Of a stretch of DNA of 64,000 nucleotides, positions 1-10,607 are shown one piece after another; within the stretch, counting starts at the first letter, position 1; each line of letters opens with the position of its first letter. The stretch is taken from contig CM060732.1 of NCBI GenBank assembly GCA_030704615.1, positions 78,661,053 to 78,725,052 on the forward strand. Direction: 5' to 3'. The stretch is from Takakia lepidozioides. Its lineage: Eukaryota; Streptophyta; Takakiopsida; Takakiales; Takakiaceae. The notes below the pieces were generated by a model. It did no database searches, was not told the DNA's origin, and worked only from the letters and a program-made list of their open reading frames with translations. Both the position numbers and the translations under genes were made by a program.

Positions 1-848
1 TTACTATATCTCTATTGAGGTATCATCAACATAAGGGACCCTAGCAACCTCAAACCATACCTCTGTTAAGGTATCAACATTGAAAGGACTTAGTGAAATT
101 TAAGGGCCTTTGGAGGATTGTTTGGAAGATATTTTGGAGGATCTTTGGGGTCCTTGGAGGAGTATTGGAGGACCCTTCGAAGAGCTTTGGTGGATAATGT
201 TGAAGAGCTCTTGAAGGATTGATTGAGGGATATTTGAAGGATACTAGCCACGGCCATACAAGTGAGTGGATAGAGACAGGAGGGAGAGTGGTGGGATGAG
301 AGCATTCTGGGGTTAGGAATTGCTTTAGTTTCTCTTCTCCATAGTCTTTCACCATCTCTGTAGGCCAAAACCTTTCTGTAGGTGGAGGCAAGAGTCAGTC
401 CGGGTTTGGGCTGGGGTGTCCTTGCAGGAGCGACACTGTGGAGTGTTTTTGGTGTGGGGGAGTTGTTGTCTTGATTTTCTTGTGTTTGGATCCCCTCCAC
501 ACCTGTATGCTTGACTGTGCGCCATGCTAGCTTTGTGTGGGCGCTTGTTTTCATAGGAGGTTGGTCCGGATTTGATCACCGGTCAATCCTAGAGCGTGAT
601 GTCGGTGGTGAGGCTGGGGTGATGACCAGTCAGACCATCATTGTTCTCTTATGGTGAGGCTGGGTTGATGACCAGTAGACCATATGAGTGCTTGCGGTGG
701 ATGCAGGTGTAAGTACAAGTCTATGTTAGAAACCTATTATTCCTGCTTGAACCAGTACCTACAACAGGTTCTCTACCCGGTTACCTTGTGGAAAGGGGGA
801 TTAGAGACAGGTTTACAACAGATGTGGTTGTGAGTTTTCATCACGGAG
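1..848. repeat. Non-coding stretch with a short direct repeat
   Basis: No credible gene is seen upstream of the gypsy gag. The open frames here are G-rich/C-rich shadows without recognisable domains. A unit of about 30 bp (beginning GGTGAGGCTGGG and running through GATGACCAGT) occurs at about 609-640 and again at 654-685 with one substitution and one indel. This may be the untranslated leader or LTR remnant of the retroelement that follows, but no matching second LTR or primer-binding site was identified. Confidence 0.4.
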
Positions 849-2504
849 GTGCCACCAGTTGCTGAGGAGAGTGCCGATACGAACACCAGCGATACTAGTG
901 GGTATACAAGACGAGGTGTGCGGTTTAGGCCACCTTCACCTTCAGTGTCTTCTGAGGAAGGTTCAGACTCGGAGTCAGGAGGATTCTCGCCGAGGGTGCA
1001 AGTCATTTCCGTGCCATTCTTGTGGGACACAATGGAGGAGATGTATGGAGCTAGCAAAGGCCCACGTAGGTACTCTGGAGCTGTGGGCACCATCGAGCTT
1101 GATGACTTCATACAAGAGTTTGACAGTTGGTGTGATTTGCAGCAAATGCGCAATCCACAACTGTTTACGCCCTTTATGGCGTGGAAGGGGCTATTCCAGC
1201 ACCTTGAGGGGCTGCCCATGGATGATTACCATGAATTTAGGCGGGGAAATGAGGTGGAGATTGAGGAGTGGCGACAATATTGGTCACCTGACTATGTCTC
1301 TATCACTAGAGGCACAAGGGCAGCGGCGATACCAGCAGCTACACCAACATCCCCAACTGCAAGCACTAGTAGTGGGACAAGTAAAGATGGAGCTGGGAAA
1401 TCCACTCAAGCTTCTGCTGCAGCACCAGCACCCGTGCCTGCCTTTAACCCAGTTGTGGAGTTCTTCGAGGAGTTGAGGAGAAACTACCAGGGGATAAGAA
1501 CGGAGAAATTGCGGAGCTTGCAAGAGTTCCAACGCAAGCCTACTGAGAGTTTGAGGGAGGCTTACACTCGCATGAGGCGCTTGATAAACGTAACCCAAGG
1601 GGTTACAGAAGCTCAGGCAGTCCAGTTTTGATATGGGATCCTGGACAAGGAGCTGATGAGAAGGGTGCGGGATGCAACTCTCCTACAAGTGGACCAACTC
1701 ACCTTAGCAAACATATTTTTGCTGGCAAAGCGGATAGAGCTCAATATGGTGGAGGAGCGAGTGGTCATGGTGGGGTTTGGTAAGGAGACACAACGAAGCG
1801 GGGCTCATAGCCAACAACAACCACTACCCCAACGTGCTCAAGGCAACAATGGGGCTCAAGCGAAGCCCAGTGAAGGACATAGATGATCTCAATTGCAGAG
1901 GTCACTTCCTTCATTCTCAGGCCAACAACAGTCGGGTGTGACATGTTGGGATTGTGGAGGACCCCATGTTAAGAGAGATTGCCCGGAGAGAGGCAAAGGG
2001 CCGGCACAGGCACAACCTACACAACTACAGTGTGGGCATTGTGGCAAGTATGGGCATGAGGAGGCCTATTGTTATGACTTGCATCTTGAGCTACGGCCAG
2101 GCCAGTTCCAAGGGAACAACGGTGGCCGAGGACGAGGCAATGTAGTCTAGAGAGGTAGAGGAGGCAGAGGTCGCGGTGGAGGTCGTAACCAAAACCAGGG
2201 AGCACAAGGTCAAGGTCAAGGTCATGACCAAGGCATGGTGGATAGGCTTGCCCAGCTAGAGCAACGTCTTGCTACCATGGCCACTACGCATGTTGCGCCA
2301 GCTCCAAGGCCTGAGGTTCAAGCCCCACCTGCACAACCTCCTATGCCTAGGGAAGACCAGATTGGTATGGGCTTCATGTGTGGAGCCGCACTTGCAGGAC
2401 CATTGCATGTGGACTCTACAGCTACTGTAACTCGAGCAGCAACGCGAGCTCCTGAGCCAAGAGGAGCAGATGTGGATTTTGATCCACAAAGGGGAAGCAA
2501 GTAG
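849..2504 (+). pseudogene. gypsy-1 gag (nonsense-mutated)
   Basis: One continuous frame runs from about 849 to 2504 and is broken only by stops at 1629-1631 (TGA), 1884-1886 (TGA) and 2148-2150 (TAG). Around residues 60-130 there is a gypsy-type capsid segment containing the motif FIQEFDSWCDLQQM, followed by a Pro/Ala/Ser/Thr linker and a second helical capsid segment (LREAYTRMRRL). At about 1930-2090 are two zinc knuckles: CWDCGGPHVKRDC (spacing 2-3-4, slightly short) and CGHCGKYGHEEAYC (canonical 2-4-4). A GRGRG-rich basic tract and a coiled-coil-like tail (RLAQLEQRLATM) follow. Gag would package element RNA. The start is uncertain; 849 is the first codon of the open frame used here, not a proven ATG. 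Confidence 0.85.
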
Positions 2505-2609
2505 ACAGACAAGGCTTCCACAGTCTTTCACATTGGCTGAGACAATGCCAACTATGCCATTGATGGTACCCGCTTGCCCCAGTGTGTCAGAGGTAGAGCC
2601 ACGAGTGCC

Positions 2610-3520
2610 AGTGGGGAGAGTTGTGTGGCTCGGGAAATGCCAATGGGTGGTGCAATGATGCCGAGGCAAAGTATAGTTCCAATGAAGGGGAGTGTCTGGC
2701 TGCAGTATGGGCAATGGCACATTTTAGATGCTACCTCTATGACAATCTCTTCACCCTTGTCACGGATCACCAACCATTGAAGTGGTTGATGGAGTCAGAC
2801 AAGCTTACAGGGAAGCTTGCACGGTGGGCACTTATGCTTCAAGAGTACGACTTCCAGGTGGTGCATCGAGCCGGTATAGTCAATTGGGATGCAAATGGAT
2901 TGAGTCGTAATCCATGCACGAGCGAGCATGATGATACTGGAGCTTGGTGGCATGGTGAGACGGATGAGGAGATGGTGCCAGGATGGCATGCATCTGTCTT
3001 TTTGTGCATCCTAGCAATGGGAGCTCAAGCTAGTCAATCCCATGCGATAGGTCATATAGATAGCGTGCATGACGATCCAGAGACTAGTGAGGAGTTTGGT
3101 GGTGATAAGGATATGCATGAAGATGCAGCAGTGTTAGCATACCTAATTCGTACCGGAGAGACAGCAGCCACTATGACTGCTAAGGAGAGAGATCGGGTCC
3201 TACAACGAGCCAAGAGATTCAAGTGGGAGGGGACTCACCTACTCCGAGTATGGGAGGATGGACGGGTGAGGATTGTGCCTCATCCAACACAACGAGCTCG
3301 ATTGATACGCCATGCCCATGAGGAGTTGGGACATTTTGGGATGCGGCGCACTCATAGTTTGCTACAAGGACAATATTGGTGGCGGGGCATGCACACGGAT
3401 GTGCAACAGTTAGTGGCAAGGTGCATGGTGTGTGATAGAGTGCGGGCTTCTTTCAATGCACCTACTCCACAAATTGCATCCTTTACCCATTATGGGTTTG
3501 GGCTATCGTTGGAGTCTTGA
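2610..3520 (+). pseudogene. gypsy-1 pol fragment: RNase H and integrase zinc-binding domain
   Basis: The frame 2621-3520 opens inside RNase H (YSSNEGECLAAVWAMAHF, then TDHQPLKWL and the ARWALMLQEYDFQ block typical of Ty3/gypsy) and ends with NWDANGLSRNP, the usual end of RNase H. The integrase HHCC domain follows: HAHEELGHFGMRRTHSLLQ, with the cysteine pair CMVC at about 3422-3433. The N-terminal part of RNase H with the first catalytic Asp, and all of RT and protease, are absent. The frame is lost at about 3500, where coding continues in the next frame. Confidence 0.85.
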
Positions 3521-4250
3521 CTTCGCAGGCCCATTGCCACTAACTATTCGCCATAACAAGTATGTGCTGGTGATAGTGGAACATTTCTCCAAATGGATTG
3601 AACTGGTGGCATTGCCTGACAAGGCAAGTGAGGGGGCTGCGTATGCATTCTTAGATCGAGTGCTTAGCCAATTTGGTGCTCCAGCCGAGGTACTCACGGA
3701 CCAGGGGAGAGAATTCTTGGGGGAGTTTCAGGCTTTGTGTGAGTAAGCCTTGATAGATCACTGCACTACTTCTCGAGATCATTCCGAGGCTGATGGCTTG
3801 GCCGAGAGGGTTGTGCAAACAGTCAAGCGAGGCTTGCGCAAGTATGGCTTACAGAAGGGACACTTGGGAGATTGGGACCTTCAGCTACCTTGGTTGGCCA
3901 TGGGCTACAGGTTTAGCAAACAAGCATCACTTGCCTCGTTCTCGCCTTATTTCCTTCTCTTTGGCCGAGAGCCAGATTTGCCTGCATCTATTCGTAGGGA
4001 GACTGCAGTAGTCCTCAACCTTGATGATCCAGATGTGTGGACACAAGCATGTGCCCAACAGGCAGAGTTGTTCAAGAGAGTCATACCTATGGCTTTTGAT
4101 AACCTTGTTATTGCCCAACACCGAGACACATTGAGGTACGCCACTATAGGTGGAGGAGGATATCAGGTGTTCGGCGTTTCCATCCTAGGGACTATGTGTA
4201 TCTGCAGCAGACAACGCCTACGACCTTGGATGTCACAGCAGGTCGTGCGA
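3490..4250 (+). pseudogene. gypsy-1 integrase catalytic core
   Basis: The DDE core is readable: SLDFAGPLP (first Asp), LTDQGREFLG (second Asp) and SEADGLAERVVQTVKRGLR (catalytic Glu), so all three acidic residues survive. A TAA at 3745-3747 interrupts the frame between the second and third catalytic residues; coding continues in the same frame afterwards. Near 4150 a frameshift moves the C-terminal segment into another frame (about 4160-4490: [18 protein letters not shown] and on). Integrase would insert element cDNA into the host genome; this copy is inactive. Confidence 0.85.
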
Positions 4251-4553
4251 TTCTAAGGGTCCGGGAGGTGTTGCCTTCAGGAGTGTTGATTCTGGAGGGT
4301 CGAGATGGCATGGTATGGAAGGACCATGTGCGCAATTGTGCGCCATGTCACCTTCCACATGTGGATGGGAGGATAGATCCCAACCTTGCAGTGGTACCTG
4401 TAGGGTTGCGTTGCATGCTATGTGGGCATGCTGGTGGTGCCGCGACCAGGTGTGTGACAAATGCTCAAGGGGGTGGCACATGGGATGCTTGACACCGCCA
4501 CTTGAGGAGGTTCCTAGTGGAGAATGGTTGTGTCCACGATGCCTTGGATAGAG
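4250..4553 (+). pseudogene. gypsy-1 integrase C-terminus with PHD-finger-like module
   Basis: After the integrase tail ([14 protein letters not shown]) the sequence encodes a C4HC3 pattern. The first cysteine pair (RCMLCG, about 4409-4426) is in one frame. The remainder, [12 protein letters not shown], then [13 protein letters not shown] and CPRC (about 4453-4548), is in the adjacent frame, so a small indel lies between them. The Trp two residues before the last CxxC and the PPL segment are hallmarks of PHD fingers, which bind histone H3 tails. By analogy with the chromodomains of chromoviruses, this module may have targeted integration; that role is inference. Confidence 0.75.
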
Positions 4554-4811
4554 GTAGTGAGGCATGACAATGGTGAGGTTGACAAATGATCAAAGGTCTA
4601 GCTAACGGGAATTCAATGCCATTGACACCCAATTGAAGCCATGGATTGCAGGAAGGCGAGTAATGATGGGGCTACTTTTGCACCTGGCCTCTTGATCTAT
4701 TGACTTCAGATAGTGGGACTTGGGCGATTGATGAGCAAGCGATGATCTTATTGGGATGGATACTTGTCAGCTATCTGGTGTTAGAGGGATCTAATCACCG
4801 GCTAGGAGGGC

Positions 4812-5398
4812 GATTGTGGTATAGCTTTCTAGGATTGTGTGGTTAGATTGTGTGGTGGACAACGATGTATGTTGTGGCACGATGCTTAGGTGCATGACAG
4901 CTGTCATGGTTTTAGTCATGGTTATCTAGAATTACCTACTTCTAGTTAACTATGACATTTTAGATATTTATATTTATATTTTGTGTGTTGGGACTTCATT
5001 GGGTCTCACATGCCAAGTGAGGTGTCGAGCCTCACTTGGGACATGGGGATAGGTTTTCCCCTTGTGAGGATGGAGGAGGCTCATCTTCTTGTAGTTGAGC
5101 CTCCATGAGCTTCTCTCACCTCCATAGCTCTAGGTATTGAGAGGGAGTGTGTTGAGGGCTTTGTAGGGTGGATTCCCTTAGCAAGGGTGCCCTTGGCTTG
5201 ACTTAGTTTATGTGATAGAGTGGATTTCACTTGGAAGGACTAGGGCTTGTTCTTAGTGTGATTGCTTCATGCTTTGAGAGTTTTCATTGTCTCACTTCTC
5301 TCATTTCTCATCTCTTATCCATTGTGGTATAGCTTTCTAGGATTGTGTGCTTAGATTGTGTGGTGGATAGCGATGTACGATGCTTAGGTGTACGACAC
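4812..5398 (+). repeat. Direct repeat of about 80 bp, possible LTR remnants
   Basis: A segment starting ATTGTGGTATAGCTTTCTAGG occurs at about 4812-4895 and again at 5321-5398 with a few substitutions. Between the copies lies non-coding sequence with a self-complementary stretch near 5010 (CCAAGTGAGG...CCTCACTTGG). The position just 3' of the integrase suggests terminal repeat or 3' untranslated sequence of gypsy element 1, but no TG...CA boundaries or target duplication were established. Confidence 0.5.
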
Positions 5399-5771
5399 AT
5401 TGGCAGCTCTATTTTTTTTTTTTTTCCCAGCTTTAGGAGTAACCCCTACTAGAATTTGGGACCCTTATTCATTACTGCATCTTCACTTTCAAGGAGTGTA
5501 GCAAACCATGAAGTTTTCATCTATCCGGATTACTCTATAGCCGCGCGATAATGATTACAATATGAATATCCGGACTTATTTATATCAAGCAGAATTAGGA
5601 AAAAATTCTATAATGCATGTTCGGCGGATATTGGAAATTCAGGTTAGTTTTATATCCAGATCCGCCAGATATAGATTCTCTATAAATTATGATTGCTTCC
5701 CATTTTATAAAAAAATATGGTACAAAGGGACGTGACCAAGATAAGGGCCCAGGTTTGTGTCAGGTGTGAAG

Positions 5772-6550
5772 ATTAGAGGGTGGTCCAGGAATTAAAAAGC
5801 GGGGGTTACAGTAAGCTACACAAGGATTCAGATTAATGACCGTCATGTAAGGGGGTTAAAAAAAAAAAGGCAGGAAGACAAGAGCTATTAAAATGGAGAT
5901 GGTTCATATGTGCAATTGGGATAAAAGGGTATCACGTGGCATTTTTTAAGGATGACATGTGTCCCAAGACAACCTTCTAGAAGGGTCTCACCGCCCTATG
6001 AGGGTATTTAAAGGAGAGGCCCCTGCCTCTTACTAATTATTAAGTTAGTAAGTAGTAGGCAGTAGCCGTGAGGCGAAGTGGCTCTTAGTTACATCGGCTT
6101 CGGCTGGAGTCTTTTTTCTCTCTCTCTTAGTAAGTAGTGGGCTCTGCAGACGCAGGGCCCCACAAAAATGCAAACCATGCCATAATAAATTATTAGTAGT
6201 AGAGCAAAATAAGCCCCATAAGTTTGCGTGGCCCTGTCCATTAGAGGATGGTCTAGGAATTAAAAAGGGGGATACATAGTAAGCTACACAAGGATTTGAA
6301 GAATTAATCGTTGTGTAAGGGGGTCCCAAAAAAAAGATAGGAAGGCAGGTGGCAGTTATTATTTAGATGGAAGATGGTTCAGGCGCCAAATTTGGGTAAG
6401 TAGAGTACAGGTGTAAGTGGTGGTTTCTAGGGGTGACTCTGGGGTAGACTTCTAGAAAGGTCCATGCTTGAGGGAGTCGGGCCCACCGCCATGAGAGGAT
6501 ATATATATATAGAAGAAGAGCGCTTTCCTCCCACTACCTCTCTTATTACA
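5772..6550 (+). repeat. Two diverged copies of a roughly 300-bp promoter-like repeat
   Basis: The segment beginning TTAGAGGGTGGTCCAGGAAT at 5773 recurs at 6241 (TTAGAGGATGGTCTAGGAAT). Both copies continue colinearly through AGTAAGCTACACAAGGATT, an A-rich run, a GGAAGATGGTTCA-type stretch, a CTAGAAGGGT/CTAGAAAGGT motif and a CACCGCC(C)ATGAG motif. Each then has a TATA-like box (GTATTTAAAG near 6005; ATATATATATAG near 6500) and a pyrimidine-rich stretch. The layout resembles LTR U3/R regions or solo LTRs of one family. No coding capacity is seen. Confidence 0.55.
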
Positions 6551-6559
6551 TACGTAAAC

Positions 6560-7480
6560 ATCCCGCCAGGATTTCTTAGTTAGAGATGACACCTTAGGGG
6601 AGGATTTTTTCCACAAGCTAAGGACGACACCTTAGAGTAAGTCCCTGCTCTTGAGCTATTCGTAGCCATAAAAAATGCGAAATCCTTGTTGTTGTTTTAG
6701 TGGAGGTTGGGTAGCATGTGAGCAGGCTCACGCCAGTGGGCGTGAGCACAAAGAAATATTCCGCATATTCCAAAAGATTCTTGAGAATATGCTATTGCGA
6801 AACCCAAATGCGCTCACACGGTAAGAAATACGAAACTATATGAAAACTGTGCTCATGCGGAAAATTTCATGAAATTAATCGTCCACAGCTTAACTTGCGT
6901 GAGCATAATGACCCACAAATATATCTGCATAACTCAAAGATTAGCGCATGTAAACAATGTGGCATTTGGTAACATTGTGTTTAGAATATCCACCCAAAAA
7001 CCCAATAAAACCCAATAACCACCCAAAAATGGGTTTCGCCAGCGAAAATGTGAAACTTGGATTTGCACCAGCAAAACTTGGCTAGAGGTTCGAACTATCT
7101 GACATGTGCATGTGGATTCTGATCTTTAGGTTTAAGTTATATGCAGATTCGACGTATCGCCTGTTAGCGCAGTAAAGTCCCTATGTCTGCCTATTATTTG
7201 TATTTTCGCTGGTACATATTACCCCCATAACCGGCGGATTCTGCTCTCCAATGTTTTTTGGTTCTCACGCCGTTTCTATGCTCACGTGATACCAACCCCG
7301 TTTTATGGGGGGAGCCGCCATGGGATGAGGGTTTTTTTTTTTTTTTTTTTTTTTTTTCCTCCCGGGCTTCTTCTAACTCAGGGCCAAAGGCACTCGGCTA
7401 CCGCCTCCTGCCGGCCTCTCATTTGAGGAAAGGCTCCTTTTTAATCATTTTAGAATGATAAACAATTAAATATTAGGGCT
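6560..7480. other. Intergenic stretch with a long poly(T) tract
   Basis: No supported gene. A run of about 27 T residues lies near 7332-7358, which on the opposite strand could be the poly(A) end of a retroposed sequence, but no open frame or SINE-like body was recognised beside it. Confidence 0.4.
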
Positions 7481-7487
7481 ACTAGGT

Positions 7488-7765
7488 CCACGTCACTCGA
7501 AAGAAGGATCGCTGGGTGGAGGCACCACCTGGTAAGCGGCTGAGCTCGCAACACGTGTAGAGAAGCACCATGTAGATTGACACGTGGCAGGTGGAAAGTG
7601 CAGTGCACTCGTCCGTCGTCCTCGTCAGCAGCTGTGCAGCGACTTGAATGTCCGTGTGCGACTGCCACCTCGGATTCAACTCTCGTCACTCTTCACGCAA
7701 GCCAACACAGATGCGCTGTCCGAACGCGTGGCAGACGATATTTGTGAGGAGACTCATATATAATC
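7488..7765 (+). promoter_or_regulatory. ABRE/G-box-rich promoter of dehydrin-like gene 1
   Basis: ACGT-core elements cluster upstream of the gene at 7965: CCACGTCAC at 7488-7496, ACACGTGT at 7551-7558, CACGTGGC (G-box/ABRE) at 7581-7588 and a GCGTGGC coupling-like element near 7724. A TATA box (CATATATAAT) lies at 7754-7763. A further CACGTG sits in the presumed 5' UTR at 7933-7938. Clustered ABREs are the established signature of abscisic-acid and desiccation control by bZIP factors, as expected for a dehydrin. The start of transcription is inferred to be around 7790. Confidence 0.65.
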
Positions 7766-7964
7766 TCCAGCTTGTCTGACACATTGTAAGACTTATCACT
7801 TGGATTCGGCCATCACACCCGTCTTGCTTTGCTTGAATCGATTATACACACACTTCTCCTGCTCTTGAATCTCTGCCTGCATTTCGGACCTCGCATTCCG
7901 ACAAAAAACTGTCAGTGGTAGACTACACCGATCACGTGAATTGTTTGTGTGGAGAGTACTTGCA

Positions 7965-8357
7965 ATGGCTGATTCTGGGTATGGAGAGAAGAGGAGCATG
8001 ATAGACAAAGTGAAGGGGGCTGTGGAAGGTTTGTTCGGAGGTCACAAGAACCAGGGCACAACTGGAACGGGTGCAGCAGGTGCGTACGGGGCAGGTCCTG
8101 CTCCGGGGGCTGGGAAGCAAGGAATGCTTGGGAAAATTGAGCAGAAATTGGGGATGGGGGGCAGAGCTGGGGCTGGATATGGAGCTAACGGTGCAGGGGT
8201 GAATGCAAACGGGGTTGGGACCAACACAGGCGTTGGAGGTGGGCAACCTGGTTACAACGGTGCTGATACTGGCTATGGGACAAACACAGGGGCGAACGCT
8301 ACTGGGCACACTGGTATCGTTGGCAAAGTGAAAAACATGATATCAGGTCACAAATGA
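7965..8357 (+). CDS. Dehydrin-like (LEA group 2) protein 1
   Basis: A 130-residue, Gly-rich, hydrophilic protein with three K-segment-like amphipathic helices: residues about 11-27 (SMIDKVKGAVEGLFGGH), 51-66 (KQGMLGKIEQKLGMGG) and 117-130 (GIVGKVKNMISGHK). Between them are Gly/Tyr/Asn/Thr repeats (GYGANGAG, GYGTNTGA). Dehydrins are disordered in water; their K-segments fold on membranes and protect proteins and membranes during drying or cold. No S-segment (Ser tract) is seen and no exact Y-segment. ATG 7965 was chosen over an upstream TTG in the same frame. No intron is evident. An AATAAA at about 8900 may end the transcript. Codon and motif evidence agree with the ABRE-rich promoter. Confidence 0.8.
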   Translation: MADSGYGEKRSMIDKVKGAVEGLFGGHKNQGTTGTGAAGAYGAGPAPGAGKQGMLGKIEQKLGMGGRAGAGYGANGAGVNANGVGTNTGVGGGQPGYNGADTGYGTNTGANATGHTGIVGKVKNMISGHK

Positions 8358-9764
8358 GGAGTCGTGTGGGCCTCAAAAGCTCGTGCACAACATGTTGTGC
8401 AATATATAACTTTTCTCTTCAAAGAGTGGGATCAGATCGTATGCGACATCGACATCGACCAAAAACTAACTCCAATTTCTTGCAGATAAGAGACTTTTAC
8501 GAATGCGCCTGGCTCGAAGCGGAGCGTACTCAGATTACCGTCAGTTTTGGGTTGAAATAGAAAAGTTACCTAGAGTTTCCAGAAGCATGTTGGATTACAG
8601 TGATAGGTAAACTGCTTTCAGAAAGATCTTTCTTTCTACTTGATATACATGTACAGAAAGATTGTTATGTGAATTTACCTGTTACATTTTTTACAGTGCT
8701 GTACGAGCACTACAGAAAAAAAAGAGTCTGTACATTTGCGAGACTGTTATTGCAAAATATTCTTCCTTGTCGCAGAAAAGCATGTGAACTTGTAAACATT
8801 CTAAAACAGCTGCATGTGTAATTTTTTTGAATCCATTATGTTACAGTACTTAGCCCTGGTGTACAGTAATTTGAGTTGTCATCACACAAATGAACGCGTA
8901 ATAAACTGAAGAAATCCTTGGTTTCAGAGCTGATTCACTCCTTTGACATAATATCCTCTTGATTTACGATAGACTGTTTCCCCGCATCCAGCAGGTGTGA
9001 AGTGGAAAGCGACTGAATTTTCATCTCTTTATCTCCTCTAGAGAATTGAACTTCCAGCAATTGTCGCTTCCAGTGAGGAAAGAGGGCCCGGCTGGTTACT
9101 TCGCAGCCAAAACTCAATTTCTCCAAGCACCAGGAGACAACGAAATTCTCCTGCATCCTCCACATATTTTCTTGCTCCAGACGAGTCGAATCATCCCTGT
9201 CGTCAGCAGCACCACAAATCACATGACAAATCACATGATCTGGGTTCGCGAGAGTACAATTATCGTGTTAAGCTCCTTTCTCTGATAACTACTGATATTA
9301 TTTCTATTTTGGGTTCCAACAAGAAGAGGCCAGCGCCAGATGCCCAGATTAGCACCTTCGTTGTAGACGGAAGCGGAGGCTGACGCAGCTTCCATCACCG
9401 CGTCACACCGTGCACCTGTGCAGGATCGTTCAACAGACCATGCAAATTGCCACTTGGCCGAACCAAGTTAGTCAGGTGCGCAGTTTCGATCCTTGGTATC
9501 AAAAGGAGCTGCTGCTCTTGAGATCATGTTTTCGATCAAGGTAAACTTTTGAGATGACCAAGGAGGCAACCTGATCTGGTGTTTGTGGAACGTATGGGCC
9601 AGTTTCTCCTGCATGACATCCAAACACATAACCGTGACCAGGTAAGTGTCTCTGATAGATCACATACCGTAAGAAACACCGATTCCTGTCTTTAGCCGTT
9701 TTCTTCGATCACACTTATTGCAACACAGACATCAGCACACAGCTTGTGATCGCACTTGGTAACA
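8358..9764. other. Intergenic region between dehydrin-like genes 1 and 2
   Basis: No supported coding region. A possible polyadenylation signal AATAAA lies at about 8900-8905 for the upstream gene. The short open frames on both strands have no recognisable motifs. The last few hundred bases presumably hold the promoter and 5' UTR of the gene at 9765, but no convincing TATA box or ABRE cluster was seen there. Confidence 0.5.
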
Positions 9765-10607
9765 ATGGCTGGTTACGGTGAGGACTATCTCGGAGGTCAG
9801 AAGGAGGACAACGAGGCAGGCTTGACAAACCCAACTGGAACGGGAACAGGCTACGGAACTGCGCAAGCAGCGGGAAGTCAAGGGGCTACTGGGACTCACG
9901 GACTTGAGGGTGAACCGGAGATCCACCGTGGAGCCATAGCTGAAACTGGAACTTACGGGTCTGGAGCAGGGACTGGGATTGACGATGACCCCTCGGAGAA
10001 AAAAGGGGAGAAAAAGAAAATCAAAGACAAAGTGAAGGATACTCTTGGAAGTCTGCTCCACAAGCACCCCAAAGAGAGCGTACCAAGCACAACTGGACCG
10101 CAAACTGATCCTTATGGAACGACAGGAACTCAATCGATTGAAGACCCTGGATGGTGGGGAAAAACGGAAACGGATAATCGTCCTGGACACACAGGCGGAA
10201 CAGGAACTTATGGATCTGGAGGAGGGGCTGCAGGGACTGGAGTCTATGGTGATGTCCCGGATCAGAGAGGCACGGACCGCTCGAAGCCTGGTCTGATGGA
10301 CAAAATCAAGGACGTGGTGAGCGGCCAGAAACCCAGTCAGGGTACTGCAACTGGGCTTGGCACAGTTGGGGATGGCACCGGTTATGGAAGTACAGACACC
10401 CACGATGAACGAGGAGGCCATCACGCATCTCGGGGGACTCCAACAGTATTCACCACTCCAGAGGGGGGAGTCGCGCATGCCCAGGGGCAGTTGCACGAAG
10501 AGCCTCATCATGACAAGGAGAAGAAGGAAGGAGTTCTCACCAAGATCATGGATAAGCTCCACCTCCACAGCCCTAAAGGCGGCCAAACTGGCCCTCCAGC
10601 AGCTTGA
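9765..10607 (+). CDS. Dehydrin-like (LEA group 2) protein 2
   Basis: A 280-residue hydrophilic protein from ATG 9765 to TGA 10605-10607. It has three K-segment-like helices: residues about 82-104 (KKKIKDKVKDTLGSLLHK), 174-190 (KPGLMDKIKDVVSGQKP, close to the classical K-segment core) and 256-272 (GVLTKIMDKLHLH). Linkers are rich in Gly/Thr/Tyr (TGTYGSGAGTG occurs twice in similar form). A run of acidic then lysine-rich residues (DDDPSEKKGEKKK) precedes the first K-segment. The same architecture as the genes at 7965 and 12935 marks a tandem family. It is intronless as read. The long minus-strand open frame over the same bases is a shadow. Role inferred: membrane and protein protection under water deficit. 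Confidence 0.8.
   Translation: MAGYGEDYLGGQKEDNEAGLTNPTGTGTGYGTAQAAGSQGATGTHGLEGEPEIHRGAIAETGTYGSGAGTGIDDDPSEKKGEKKKIKDKVKDTLGSLLHKHPKESVPSTTGPQTDPYGTTGTQSIEDPGWWGKTETDNRPGHTGGTGTYGSGGGAAGTGVYGDVPDQRGTDRSKPGLMDKIKDVVSGQKPSQGTATGLGTVGDGTGYGSTDTHDERGGHHASRGTPTVFTTPEGGVAHAQGQLHEEPHHDKEKKEGVLTKIMDKLHLHSPKGGQTGPPAA

Larger units (their letters stand above)
849..4553 (+). mobile_element. Decayed Ty3/gypsy retrotransposon 1, internal region
   Basis: The order on the plus strand is gag with zinc knuckles, RNase H, integrase zinc-binding domain, integrase catalytic core, and a C-terminal region ending in a PHD-finger-like module. This is the Ty3/gypsy order, but the protease and the entire reverse transcriptase are missing: gag-like coding ends near 2504 and RNase H begins near 2610, so 1.5-2 kb has probably been deleted. 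The reading frame is interrupted by in-frame stops (1629, 1884, 2148, 3745) and by frameshifts near 2.5, 3.5, 4.15 and 4.45 kb. The element cannot be autonomous. LTRs were not delimited with confidence; a repeated segment at 4812 and 5321 may be LTR-derived. Confidence 0.85.

Noticed and set aside
7330-7360. Poly(T) tract as proof of a processed pseudogene
   Set aside because: No coding or SINE-like body adjacent to it and no target duplication seen.
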